A DNA stretch of 64,000 nucleotides. It comes from Rhizobium sp. WYCCWR10014 (GTDB lineage Bacteria > Pseudomonadota > Alphaproteobacteria > Rhizobiales > Rhizobiaceae). Made by a program: the position numbers and the translations under genes. The stretch spans positions 558,001 to 622,000 of the forward strand of contig NZ_LXFU01000037.1 of the NCBI RefSeq assembly GCF_001657485.1, in the 5' to 3' direction. The notes under the pieces are model-generated. The model searched no databases and was not told the origin of the DNA. It saw only the letters and a program-made list of their open reading frames with translations. Shown one piece after another: positions 50,688 through 59,197 of the stretch; position 1 is the first letter of the stretch, and each line of letters opens with the position of its first letter.

Positions 50688-52112
50688 ATGAAATTCGGCA
50701 CGAGTGGCCTTCGCGGACTTTCAGTGGATCTAAAGGGACATGCCTCCGCCCTTTATGCCACGGCGTTCGGCAAATATCTGCTCGGAACTGGTAGGGCCAA
50801 AGCTGGCGATGCCATTCTGATCGGCCGCGATTTTCGCGATTCTAGCCCTGAAATCTCGGGAAATTGCGCCGATGCACTCGCTGTGCTCGGCTTTCGGATA
50901 TTCGACTGCGGCAATGTACCGACACCCGCACTCGCCCTCTATGGGCTCGAGAGCAACGCCGCATGTCTGATGGTTACGGGCTCGCATATTCCGGCGGACC
51001 GCAACGGCATCAAGTTTTATCGCCCGGATGGCGAGATCGACAAATCGGACGAGGCGGCGATTACTACATTGGCTGCCGAGATCGAACGAAACGGCGAAAT
51101 GGTGGTACAAGCACCGGCCAAGACGGAAGACCACGAGGCCGCTTGCCTGCAGCTCTTTTTTGAACGCAATGCGACTCTGCTTCCGCAAGGTGCGCTGTCC
51201 GGCCTGAAGATCGGCGTCTACCAGCACAGCACCGTCGCCCGCGACCTGCTGGTTGACGTTCTCGCCCATTACGGCGCCGAGATCACCGCTCTTGGACGTT
51301 CGGAGAGTTTCATTCCCGTCGACACCGAAGCCGTTTCCGACGAGACGATCACGCTGATGAAGCGCTGGGTGTCCGAGCACAGGTTCGATGCGATCGTCTC
51401 GACCGATGGCGACGGCGACCGCCCGCTGGTCGCAGACGAAACCGGCACACCGCTGCGCGGTGACCTTCTCGGCCTTGTGGCAGCCAATTTCCTCGGCGCC
51501 GGCACGGTGGTCACACCGGTTACCTCCAATTCGGGCATCGAGGCCGCGGGCTCTTTCGCCGTCAGGCGCACCCGCGTCGGCTCGCCCTTCGTCATCGCTG
51601 GCATGGAAGAGGCCGTAGCGGCCGGCGAAGACCATGTCATGGGCTTTGAAGCCAATGGCGGGCTGCTGACTGCAACTGTATTCGATATCAACGGCAGAGG
51701 CGTTCGAGCCCTGCCAACGCGCGATTGTTTTATCCCGATGCTCGCGATCCTGTCGCTCGCTGCCATTCGCAGGCAGCCGCTTTCTGCCGTTGCTGCCTCC
51801 TATCACCTGCCCTTTGCCGCCGCCGATCGCCTGGAGAATTTTCCGCTGGAGACGAGTGCCGCGCTGATGGAGCATCTGCGCGCTTCGGAAGAAAATCTCT
51901 CGGCTTTCCTGCAGCCGATCGGCGAGGTAGCGACGAAATCGGACATCGACGGACTTCGGGTGACGCTGAGGGATGGCGGCATCATTCATTTCCGCCCGTC
52001 CGGCAATGCCCCGGAAATGCGCTGCTACACGGAGGCCGGCAGCGAAGCTGCAGCCCTGGAGCTGCTGGATACAGGGCTCAATCGAATCACAGACTGGGCA
52101 GGCGCCCGGTAA
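50688..52112 (+). CDS. manB: Phosphomannomutase / phosphoglucomutase
   Basis: 474 residues from the ATG at 50688, since the family begins MKFGTSGLRG; the open frame to 50571 is unconserved. Phosphohexomutase motifs: phosphoserine loop VTGSHIPADRNGIKFY near 99, metal-binding STDGDGDRP near 241, sugar-binding GFEANGGLL near 321 and phosphate-binding RPSGNAPEMRCY near 439. It converts Man-6-P to Man-1-P (possibly also Glc). The next gene, 39 bases away, uses Man-1-P, so both make GDP-mannose. Rhizobial homologues are also called noeK. GGAG is 12 bases before the ATG, rather far. Confidence 0.9.
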   Translation: MKFGTSGLRGLSVDLKGHASALYATAFGKYLLGTGRAKAGDAILIGRDFRDSSPEISGNCADALAVLGFRIFDCGNVPTPALALYGLESNAACLMVTGSHIPADRNGIKFYRPDGEIDKSDEAAITTLAAEIERNGEMVVQAPAKTEDHEAACLQLFFERNATLLPQGALSGLKIGVYQHSTVARDLLVDVLAHYGAEITALGRSESFIPVDTEAVSDETITLMKRWVSEHRFDAIVSTDGDGDRPLVADETGTPLRGDLLGLVAANFLGAGTVVTPVTSNSGIEAAGSFAVRRTRVGSPFVIAGMEEAVAAGEDHVMGFEANGGLLTATVFDINGRGVRALPTRDCFIPMLAILSLAAIRRQPLSAVAASYHLPFAAADRLENFPLETSAALMEHLRASEENLSAFLQPIGEVATKSDIDGLRVTLRDGGIIHFRPSGNAPEMRCYTEAGSEAAALELLDTGLNRITDWAGAR

Positions 52113-52151
52113 CATGCGACGAACAAGCCGTTTATTTCAAGGAACCCGCCT

Positions 52152-53579
52152 ATGACGCAGAAAATCGTTCCCGTGATCATGGCCGGCGGCAAAGGCACGC
52201 GGCTCTGGCCGCTTTCCCGTGCCACCGCACCGAAACAATTCATCCAGTTCGTCGGCGACAAGACGCTGTTTCAGGAAACTCTCGAACGCGTTTCCGATCC
52301 CGAACTCTATGAAGCCCCGATCGTCGTCACCAATGAGGAATTCCGCTTCCTGGTCGCCGAACAGGCACGTGAACGCGCCATCCCGCTCGCAGCGATCCTG
52401 CTCGAACCGGTCGCCCGCAACACAGCCGCGGCGGTGGCAGCGGCCGCAACGCTTGCCGCCGACCTCTTCGGCAAGCACACCATCATTCAGATGCTCGCCT
52501 CGGATCACGAGATCCTTGCCGACAAGAGCTATTTCGATTGCATCCGCATCGCCCGCGATGCCGCTGCCGAAGGCAGCCTCGTCACTTTCGGCATCACCCC
52601 GACGGAGCCGGCGACGGGTTACGGCTATATCGAGATCGGCGCTGCCCTCGAAAACGGTGCACACAAGGTCAAGCGCTTTGTCGAAAAGCCGGCACTCGAG
52701 AAGGCCGAGCAGATGCTCGCCGACGGCGGCTTCTACTGGAACTCAGGCATCTTCATGTTCCCGGTGACGGAACTCATCGCCGAACTGCAGGAACATGCGC
52801 CCGATGTGCTTAAGGCGGCCAGCAAGGCCGTGTCGAAAGCAAGCCGCGACCTCGATTTCACCCGCCTCGACGCCGACCATTTCGCCAAGAGCCCCGATAT
52901 CTCCATCGACTATGCGATCATGGAAAAAACGTCCAAGGCCGCCATCGTCCCCTCGCCGTTCAAATGGTCGGACATGGGTAGCTGGGATGCCGTCTGGAAA
53001 TCAGGCGCACGCGACGACAACGGCAACGTCGCCGCCGCCAACACCACCGTCGTCAATACCCGCAACTCGCTCGTCATGACCCATGGCGTGCATCTTGCCG
53101 TCCAGGGCATGGATGATGTCGCCGTCATCGCCAGCGAAGACGCCGTCTATGTCGGACCGCTCAAAGACAGCCAGAATGTCGGACAATTGGTCAAGATGCT
53201 GGCCTCTACGTCCGCCACGGCGAAATTCGCCGAAACCCATCCGACATCCTATCGCCCCTGGGGCGGCTATACCTCCATCTTCAACGGCGATCGTTTCCAG
53301 GTGAAGCGCATCTTCGTCACGCCGGGCAAGAAGCTATCGCTGCAAAAACACCACCATCGCTCCGAACACTGGATCGTCGTCAAGGGAACGGCTGAGGTGA
53401 CGGTCGGTGAGAACGTGCGTATGCTGCGCGAGAACGAAAGCGTCTACATTCCGCTGGGCGAAGTCCACCGCCTCGCCAACCCCGGAAAGATTCTTCTCGA
53501 GCTCATCGAGGTTCAGACGGGCTCCTATCTCGGCGAGGACGACATCATCCGTATCGTCGATGAGTTTGGAAGAACGTAA
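52152..53579 (+). CDS. manC: Mannose-1-phosphate guanylyltransferase / mannose-6-phosphate isomerase
   Basis: 475 residues, the usual bifunctional type II enzyme. N-terminal pyrophosphorylase: VIMAGGKGTRLWPLSRATAP at 9-28, RFVEKPALEKA near 175 and FKWSDMGSWDAVW. C-terminal cupin isomerase: PWGGYTSI, RIFVTPGKKLSLQKHHHRSE with metal-binding His near 396-400 and VYIPLGEVHRLANPG. It makes GDP-mannose from Man-1-P and isomerises fructose-6-P. Operon with manB; AAGGA upstream. Product likely serves lipopolysaccharide or other mannose/fucose-containing glycans. Rhizobial homologues are called noeJ. Confidence 0.93.
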   Translation: MTQKIVPVIMAGGKGTRLWPLSRATAPKQFIQFVGDKTLFQETLERVSDPELYEAPIVVTNEEFRFLVAEQARERAIPLAAILLEPVARNTAAAVAAAATLAADLFGKHTIIQMLASDHEILADKSYFDCIRIARDAAAEGSLVTFGITPTEPATGYGYIEIGAALENGAHKVKRFVEKPALEKAEQMLADGGFYWNSGIFMFPVTELIAELQEHAPDVLKAASKAVSKASRDLDFTRLDADHFAKSPDISIDYAIMEKTSKAAIVPSPFKWSDMGSWDAVWKSGARDDNGNVAAANTTVVNTRNSLVMTHGVHLAVQGMDDVAVIASEDAVYVGPLKDSQNVGQLVKMLASTSATAKFAETHPTSYRPWGGYTSIFNGDRFQVKRIFVTPGKKLSLQKHHHRSEHWIVVKGTAEVTVGENVRMLRENESVYIPLGEVHRLANPGKILLELIEVQTGSYLGEDDIIRIVDEFGRT

Positions 53580-53593
53580 ATCGCAGCCGGAGC

Positions 53594-53623
53594 GATGGTC
53601 GGGCTTTTTCCGGCGCGACCATC
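53594..53623 (+). terminator. Possible terminator after manC
   Basis: Arms GATGGTCG (53594-53601) and CGACCATC (53616-53623), 15 bases after the manC stop, with an internal GGCTTTTTCCGG loop. A weak T-rich stretch follows only at 53631. Likely but not canonical. Confidence 0.35.
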
Positions 53624-53697
53624 CTCGCTGTTGAATTTCCTCTTGGGGTTCTCGTAGAATGGATGTACCGACAGACATGACCGGAGATAGCCCCCTG

Positions 53698-54003
53698 ATG
53701 CGTACCTTGCCCGTCCTCGCCGGATTTCTTGCAATCATGGTGCCGGGAATGGCGTTTGCCGAAACGGCAAGCATGCGAACCGCAAACGAGTCGGAAATTC
53801 GCCAGCACCTGCCCGGTACGTCCGAACTGAAAGAAAGCAAGAACGGCTACGAATATCGCGACGGCAATAAGAATGGCTACAAGATAACCAATGGCCAGGT
53901 GTGCGTCCTGTTCCCCAGCAAGAAGACCGATTGCGTCAACGTGAAAACCGACGGCAAGAAGTTTCAGATGATCGACAAAAAAGGCGGCCGAACCAGATTC
54001 TGA
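53698..54003 (+). CDS. Small exported hypothetical protein
   Basis: 101 residues from the ATG at 53698, with GGAG at 10 bases; earlier in-frame ATGs give no better signal. Signal peptide (RTLPVLAGFLAIMVPGMAFA) then a basic, Lys/Gly-rich small domain (NGYEYRDGNKNGYKITNG, CVLFPSKKTDCVNV) with a possible disulfide between two cysteines. No known family. Transcribed alone between manC and the convergent endonuclease-type gene. Confidence 0.65.
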   Translation: MRTLPVLAGFLAIMVPGMAFAETASMRTANESEIRQHLPGTSELKESKNGYEYRDGNKNGYKITNGQVCVLFPSKKTDCVNVKTDGKKFQMIDKKGGRTRF

Positions 54004-54032
54004 TTTGGCAAGATTTCCTTGCCCAGGCAAAG

Positions 54033-54989
54033 TCAATTTGCCGGTGAAGTTTCGCCGTTCTTGTCGAGAATGAAGTCGGCGACCAGACCCGAATGGTTCG
54101 AGCCGAGGTTGTCGTCGAGACGTTTCAGCGATGTCAGATGAAGCGGCGCGCGCGCAAATATGTGGTCGATGGCGATCCCGAGCGCGCCGGCGCCGATTGG
54201 CCATGTTGCCGGTTCTGGCGTGATCGTTTTCAGCTTCTGCTCACGCAGGAAAGCTTGGATGCTCGGGGCGATCGCCGAGGAGTTGAAATCGCCTGACAGC
54301 ACCAGAGGGCCGTCGATCGAGCCAAGCGCTTTGCCGAGATCTTCCAATTCGGCCATCTGGAAATCGTCGAAATATGGTTTTGTCAGGTGCGCCGAAACCA
54401 CATTGATGGTCTCGCCTCCGAAGTCGACGCTTGCTATAACAAGCCTGTTTTTTCTGAGACTCCCCATACTTGCGACCTGCCGGCTGACGAACGGGCGTTT
54501 GGACAGCACCAGCGTATCGCATGTATCCTTCCCGGCATCGCAGCCGATATGGTAGGGATAGGCCTTGAACAATTGCTGCAGGTGAAACGTCAGCGGCTTG
54601 GCTTCGAGCAGATTGACGACGTCGGCATTTGACGCGATCACCATGTCGGTGATCTCGGTCGAGTTTTTCCAGTTGTCGATCGCGATGTTGAACGACATCA
54701 GACGAAAAAGCGGCGGCCTGTCGGTGCCTCTGTCGCCCTCCGAGAACTCGCGCAGCATGATCACGCCGTGAACGACGAGAAAAAGCGAGACAAGCAAAAG
54801 GATAAAGCCGTAAATCTGCCTTTTGATAGCCAGAACGACGAGACCGGCAGCAACGAACACGACGCCGAGGTGAATCTGAAAGCTGTAGACGAAGGACAGA
54901 AGCCAGAAGTTCGTCACATAGCGTAACGACACGATCGCGATGGCAACGGTCAGAAACGCGCAGAGAATCCAATAAATTATATCTCTCAT
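54033..54989 (-). CDS. Membrane-bound endonuclease/exonuclease/phosphatase-family protein
   Basis: 318 residues from the ATG at 54989; the longer frame to 55118 lacks conservation. Three N-terminal membrane spans in the first 85 residues (IIYWILCAFLTVAIAIVSLR, LGVVFVAAGLVVLAI, ILLLVSLFLVVHGVI) carry a periplasmic EEP domain: LMSFNIAIDNWK, VVNLLEAKP, VLSGDFNSS near 240, and IDHIFA plus SNHSGLVADF at the end. This topology is seen in envelope-associated EEP proteins of unknown substrate; it may cleave phosphodiesters of lipids or nucleic acids. Not linked to EPS by sequence. Confidence 0.8.
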   Translation of the reverse strand: MRDIIYWILCAFLTVAIAIVSLRYVTNFWLLSFVYSFQIHLGVVFVAAGLVVLAIKRQIYGFILLLVSLFLVVHGVIMLREFSEGDRGTDRPPLFRLMSFNIAIDNWKNSTEITDMVIASNADVVNLLEAKPLTFHLQQLFKAYPYHIGCDAGKDTCDTLVLSKRPFVSRQVASMGSLRKNRLVIASVDFGGETINVVSAHLTKPYFDDFQMAELEDLGKALGSIDGPLVLSGDFNSSAIAPSIQAFLREQKLKTITPEPATWPIGAGALGIAIDHIFARAPLHLTSLKRLDDNLGSNHSGLVADFILDKNGETSPAN

Positions 54990-55270
54990 CGATGCTGACC
55001 TGCTTGCAGACGACCGGCCGGCCATAACATGCAAGCCACCATGTTGCAATGCAGCATAACGGCCGGGAGTTGCGGCTGACCGACGGACGATATCGATGCT
55101 CCCGCTCTCATCCGGCAAGGCAGCTGAGGACAGGCCGCCGACGGTAGTGACGGTGCTGTGGCCTTCTCGTTCAAAGATCTATCGACTCGGCCTCTTTTTA
55201 TCTTGTAAGTGGGGTCACTTGATACGGAATCGGCTCTTTGCCGTCGGCAGGAAGTCGAGAAAAGGTGGGA

Positions 55271-56287
55271 ATGCGCTACTTCATTACAGGGACTGCCGGC
55301 TTTATCGGTTTCCATCTGGCCAGGCGCCTGCTGCAAGAGGGGCATGACGTCACAGGCTTCGACGGCCTGACCCCCTATTACAACGTCAAGCTCAAGGAGA
55401 TGCGCCATGCGGCACTCTCCCAGTTTCCGGCCTTCAAACCCGTCATCGCGATGCTCGAGGACCGCCCAGCGCTGGAAGCGGCGGTTCTGGCGGCCAAGCC
55501 CGACATTCTGATCCACCTCGCCGCACAGGCCGGCGTGCGCTACAGCCTGGAAAATCCAGAGGCCTATCTTCGTTCGAACGTCGAAGGCTCGTGGAATATC
55601 ATGGAAATCGCGCGTCGCGTCGAAATCCGCCATCTGATGCTGGCCTCGACATCATCGATCTACGGCGCCAATGCAACCGTCCCCTTTCGCGAAACCGATC
55701 GCGCCGACGAGCCGCTGACCATCTATGCGGCGACGAAGAAATCGATGGAACTGATGGCGCACAGTTATGCCCATCTTCACAAGATTCCGACCACGGCCTT
55801 TCGTTTTTTCACCGTCTATGGCCCGTGGGGCCGCCCTGACATGGCGCTGTTCAAATTCACCAAGAACATGCTTGAAGGCCAGCCGATCGAGATCTACGGC
55901 GAAGGCAACATGAGCCGTGACTTCACCTATATAGACGATCTCATCGAGGCGATCGTCAGGCTATCGGCGGTCGTCCCGTCCGAGGAAAATCGCCTCGAAA
56001 ACACGGCTGTCGAAACGCTCTCGCACCAGGCGCCCTTTCGCGTCGTCAATATTGGCGGAGGCCAGCCGGTCAGCCTGATGGATTTCGTCGAAACGGTGGA
56101 AAAGGCGCTTGGCCGTCCTGCCATTCGCAAGATGCTGGCGATGCAGAAGGGTGACGTGCCGCGCACCTTCGCAGCCCCCGATCTGCTGGTCGCGCTGACC
56201 GGATACAAGCCGGATACGACCTTGGAGGTCGGCGTCAAGGCCTTTGTCGACTGGTATCTCGACGTACGCAGCGGACTCGACGCCTAG
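55271..56287 (+). CDS. lpsL: NAD-dependent epimerase, probably UDP-glucuronate 4-epimerase
   Basis: 338 residues from the ATG at 55271 (AAGG just upstream); the frame before it is unconserved. Extended short-chain dehydrogenase: NAD motif GTAGFIGFHLA near 7, STSSIYGANATVPF, catalytic YAATKKSME and RFFTVYGPWGRPDM, typical for UDP-GlcA 4-epimerases such as rhizobial LpsL. It should turn the ugd product into UDP-galacturonate for lipopolysaccharide or other glycans. A 4-epimerase for UDP-glucose is less likely given these motifs. Transcribed alone. Confidence 0.83.
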   Translation: MRYFITGTAGFIGFHLARRLLQEGHDVTGFDGLTPYYNVKLKEMRHAALSQFPAFKPVIAMLEDRPALEAAVLAAKPDILIHLAAQAGVRYSLENPEAYLRSNVEGSWNIMEIARRVEIRHLMLASTSSIYGANATVPFRETDRADEPLTIYAATKKSMELMAHSYAHLHKIPTTAFRFFTVYGPWGRPDMALFKFTKNMLEGQPIEIYGEGNMSRDFTYIDDLIEAIVRLSAVVPSEENRLENTAVETLSHQAPFRVVNIGGGQPVSLMDFVETVEKALGRPAIRKMLAMQKGDVPRTFAAPDLLVALTGYKPDTTLEVGVKAFVDWYLDVRSGLDA

Positions 56288-56332
56288 ATAAGGATGATTT
56301 TAGGCCGGATCGACCTAGAATCTGGCCAGGTG

Positions 56333-56647
56333 TCAGCGAAGAAACGTAACGGCCTGGACGGCCTCGACCGCCGTCGAAAACACGTAACCGACGACAACGG
56401 TCAGGCTCTGCGAATAGGTCTTGAGCCGATAGCCCTCGCCCTCGACCGCAGCCGGGCTGCGCAGGACGAAAGGAACGCCTGGGCGCACGAAACCGGCGCG
56501 GGTCGTCAGCGGAACTTCGGGCGCATGGCCGATGGCGGAGGTGTACATCAGGTCGCGGGCAAGGCTGGCGGGGCCGATCGCGAATGCCGGCTCGGCAGCA
56601 GCAGTGATGGTCAGGGTCAAGGCGATGACGGCAAGAGTTCTGTGCAT
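56333..56647 (-). CDS. Small exported hypothetical protein
   Basis: 104 residues from the ATG at 56647, with GGGGAC upstream; the longer frame is Arg-rich and unlikely. Signal peptide (RTLAVIALTLTITAAAEPAFA), then a short beta-rich domain (ARDLMYTSAIGHAPEVPLTT, GVPFVLRSPAAVEGEGYRL) and a hydrophobic C-terminal helix (LTVVVGYVFSTAVEAV). No family recognised. Convergent with the epimerase gene. Confidence 0.6.
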   Translation of the reverse strand: MHRTLAVIALTLTITAAAEPAFAIGPASLARDLMYTSAIGHAPEVPLTTRAGFVRPGVPFVLRSPAAVEGEGYRLKTYSQSLTVVVGYVFSTAVEAVQAVTFLR

Positions 56648-56898
56648 GTTGAAGTCCCCGTTTGCGGATCGGCGGGCTTTCGGTTTGCCCGGCTCCAAAC
56701 GATCGATGCGTCTGTCCACGCTTCGGTCGCTTTCATGAGACCACTCTACACATCAGTATTTTCAGGGCTTTTAAGCGGATCGGTCAAATTTTACGAAATT
56801 TGATTTTCTGTCCAAAAGGGCTTGAGACGAAAAAAATGGGGTCCGGCCCGCGGTCCGAGTGCACAACATCGGCAATGACCTGGATGCTGTATCGCAGT

Positions 56899-57051
56899 CT
56901 ACAAAATGCGATCCAGCTTCTTGTTGATATGCAGGTTCGGCATCACGCCCGCGCTTTGCGCGGCATGATAGGATTCGCGCGCCGCATCGAACGAGATCGA
57001 CCACATGATGGCGCTGAGCAGCAGCGCGATAATATAAATTTGAATACGCAT
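56899..57051 (-). CDS. Possible 50-residue single-span membrane protein
   Basis: MRIQIYIIALLLSAIMWSIS gives a clear membrane span, followed by a short helical tail ending NKKLDRIL. No good ribosome-binding site. Such small proteins are often missed by annotation, but this could also be chance. Confidence 0.35.
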   Translation of the reverse strand: MRIQIYIIALLLSAIMWSISFDAARESYHAAQSAGVMPNLHINKKLDRIL

Positions 57052-57176
57052 CGAAACGGCGATACGGAAAGAGCAAGGCAGTTTTGTGTCAAAACATAGC
57101 CGCAAGGATCACGAAAAAGTGGCGGGCTTTTTGTTTCGCAGCCGGTGGGCACCAGACATATTAGTGTCGTGAAAAT

Positions 57177-57195
57177 TAGCGATATTGTATCGCTA
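57177..57195. repeat. 19-base palindrome, isolated
   Basis: TAGCGATATTGTATCGCTA: perfect 8-base arms around TTG, in non-coding DNA 290 bases upstream of the TetR gene. A regulator site or part of a lost element. Confidence 0.35.
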
Positions 57196-57443
57196 CCTGT
57201 TAGCAGCCGACCCCGAGGCTTGGTTCCTCTTCCCACCCCGAGAACCCTGAGAGACCCGTCCCCACGGGCCTCTTTGCCTTGTTTCCGAACATTTTCCAGA
57301 ACAGCTGAGATCGCCCTACGCTGAACCGCTGAACGGCACATCTCGACCCCCAATCAGACCACGCGTCCAGCCATGAGCGATGTCACGTTCTTGCCTTTGC
57401 CTCAGCAAAGGCATCGGTCGATAAGATCTGCTTTCAAAATATA

Positions 57444-57480
57444 TCAATCGATTGACTTATTTCTCCATCAGCGTTATGAA
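57444..57480 (+). promoter_or_regulatory. Promoter and probable TetR autoregulatory operator
   Basis: The perfect 12-bp palindrome TCAATCGATTGA (57444-57455) overlaps the -35 element TTGACT (57452-57457); 17 bases later is TATGAA (57475-57480). The predicted transcription start falls at the ATG of the TetR gene (57486), so the mRNA may be leaderless. A TetR dimer on the palindrome would block polymerase. Confidence 0.55.
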
Positions 57481-57485
57481 CTGTC

Positions 57486-58187
57486 ATGACCCAAGAACAC
57501 AACAACCCGTCACCGGCCTCCGCCCGTGCCGAGATCGCGCGTCAGAAGATGCTATCCGCCGCCCTCGATGTCTTCGGCCGTTATGGCTTCGACGGCGCCT
57601 CGACGCGCCAGCTCACGGAAGCGGCCGGCGTCAACCTGCAGGCGATCCCCTACTATTTCGGCAGCAAGGAAGGTCTCTACATCGCCACCGCCGAATATCT
57701 GATGATGCGGATCAATACGCATGTCGGTGACATGAGGGCGCGCGTCGGCGCGCATCTGCTGGCGCTCGACGCTGCCGGCAAACCGCTCGGTGAAGCGGAG
57801 GCTCGCCATTTCCTGACCGAGATTTTGCAGACCATGGTGACGCTGTTCGTCGGCAAGGAATCCGAATCCTGGGCGCGCTTCCTGATCCGCGAGCAGATGG
57901 AGCCGACAGAAGCCTTCACACGGATCTATCAGGGCCTCATGCGGCCGATGATCGAGATGGGCCGGCGGCTGATCGGCACCATCCTTCATGAGGATCCCGC
58001 CTCGGAACATGTACGCCTGCGCACCTTCACACTTCTCGGCAGCATCCTCGTCTTTCGCGTCGCCCATGCAGCCGTGCTCGCCCAGATGGAGTGGGACGGC
58101 GTCGGCCCGGAACAGGTGGAAACCGTGCGCGGCCTCGCCGCAGAGCTGGTCGATGCCATCAGCGCACCAAAAGGAAGTGCAGCATGA
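57486..58187 (+). CDS. cecR: TetR-family repressor (CecR/YbiH-like)
   Basis: 233 residues. N-terminal TetR helix-turn-helix at about 20-65 (LSAALDVFGRYGFDGASTRQ, INLQAIPYYFGSKEGLY-type motif: VNLQAIPYYFGSKEGL). The C-terminal ligand domain is of the CerR/DUF1956 type (FLTEILQTMVTLFVGKESES, WARFLIREQMEPTEAF). It overlaps the fusion-protein gene (ATGA) and heads the efflux operon in the same order as E. coli ybiH-ybhGFSR, where CecR controls sensitivity to some antibiotics. No ribosome-binding site is visible before the ATG, in line with a leaderless start. Confidence 0.87.
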   Translation: MTQEHNNPSPASARAEIARQKMLSAALDVFGRYGFDGASTRQLTEAAGVNLQAIPYYFGSKEGLYIATAEYLMMRINTHVGDMRARVGAHLLALDAAGKPLGEAEARHFLTEILQTMVTLFVGKESESWARFLIREQMEPTEAFTRIYQGLMRPMIEMGRRLIGTILHEDPASEHVRLRTFTLLGSILVFRVAHAAVLAQMEWDGVGPEQVETVRGLAAELVDAISAPKGSAA

Positions 58188-59197
58188 AACGCATCCTTCC
58201 CATCGCCATCCTTCTTCTCGTTGCGGCAAGTGCTGCCGCTTGGTGGCACGGCCTGCCCGAAAAGCTCGGCTGGTTGCCCGAGGCCCGCCGCGAGTTCGTC
58301 CTTTACGGCAATGTCGATATCCGCCAGGTCTCGCTCGGTTTCCGTGTCAGCGGCCGTCTCGCCGAACTCCATGCCGACGAAGGCGACGTCATCAAAACTG
58401 GAACGGTTCTGGCAAAGCTCGATGCAGCACCCTATGAATTCGCGGTCCGCTCGGGCGAAGCCAATGTCGCAGCCCTCCAGGCAACGCTCGACAAGCTGAA
58501 GGCCGGTCCGCGGCCGACCGAGATCGCCCAGGCGCGCGCCGCCTATGACGAAAGTATCGCCGATCTCCGCAATGCCAACCTCGCCTATGACCGCGCCCGC
58601 CAATTGCGCCCCCAGGGCACGATTTCCGAGGCAAGCCTTGATCAGGCGACCGCTGCAAGGGCCATGGCCGCCGCACGCTCCGACTCCGCCAATGAGGCGT
58701 TGAAACTGCTGTTGGAAGGCTCCCGTGTCGAGGATATCGCCGCTGCCGACGCCCAGCTGAAGGCGGCGCAGGCAACGCTTGCCTCCGCCCGCACCTCTCT
58801 GGAAGATACCGAACTGCGCGCGCCGAACGACGGCGTCATCCTCTCCCGCGTCAGAGAGAATGGCGCGATCGTCTCGCCGGCAGACACCGTCTTCGTGTTG
58901 TCTCTGACCCAACCCGTCTGGGTGCGTACCTATGTCGCCGAACCCGATCTCGGCCGCATCCATCCCGGCATGAAGGTTTCTGTCGCCTCCGATACGTCGC
59001 CTGACAAGCCCTATGAAGGCACGATCGGCTTCATCTCTCCGGTCGCCGAGTTCACCCCGAAATCGGTGGAGACGCCGGAGCTCCGGACCGACCTCGTCTA
59101 TCGCCTGAGGATCGTCATCGACAAGCCCGGCCCAGATCTGCGCCAGGGCATGCCGGTCACCGTGCGCTTTCCCACACCGACAGCGGGCGAACAATGA
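58184..59197 (+). CDS. ybhG: HlyD-type membrane-fusion protein (YbhG-like)
   Basis: 337 residues from the ATG overlapping the repressor stop (ATGA). One N-terminal span/signal (RILPIAILLLVAASAAAWW), lipoyl half (YGNVDIRQVSLGFRVSGRLA, DEGDVIKTGTVLAKLD), coiled-coil hairpin around 80-200 and beta-barrel domain (LRAPNDGVILSRVRENGAIV). Connects the ABC permeases to an outer-membrane channel. Overlaps the ATPase gene (ATGA). Confidence 0.88.
   Translation: MKRILPIAILLLVAASAAAWWHGLPEKLGWLPEARREFVLYGNVDIRQVSLGFRVSGRLAELHADEGDVIKTGTVLAKLDAAPYEFAVRSGEANVAALQATLDKLKAGPRPTEIAQARAAYDESIADLRNANLAYDRARQLRPQGTISEASLDQATAARAMAAARSDSANEALKLLLEGSRVEDIAAADAQLKAAQATLASARTSLEDTELRAPNDGVILSRVRENGAIVSPADTVFVLSLTQPVWVRTYVAEPDLGRIHPGMKVSVASDTSPDKPYEGTIGFISPVAEFTPKSVETPELRTDLVYRLRIVIDKPGPDLRQGMPVTVRFPTPTAGEQ

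Larger units (their letters stand above)
56648..57485. other. Gene-poor region upstream of the TetR operon
   Basis: Over 800 bases with one doubtful small - strand gene (56899-57051), a 19-base palindrome (57177-57195) and, at the right end, the TetR-gene promoter/operator (57444-57480). I see nothing else supportable. Confidence 0.45.
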
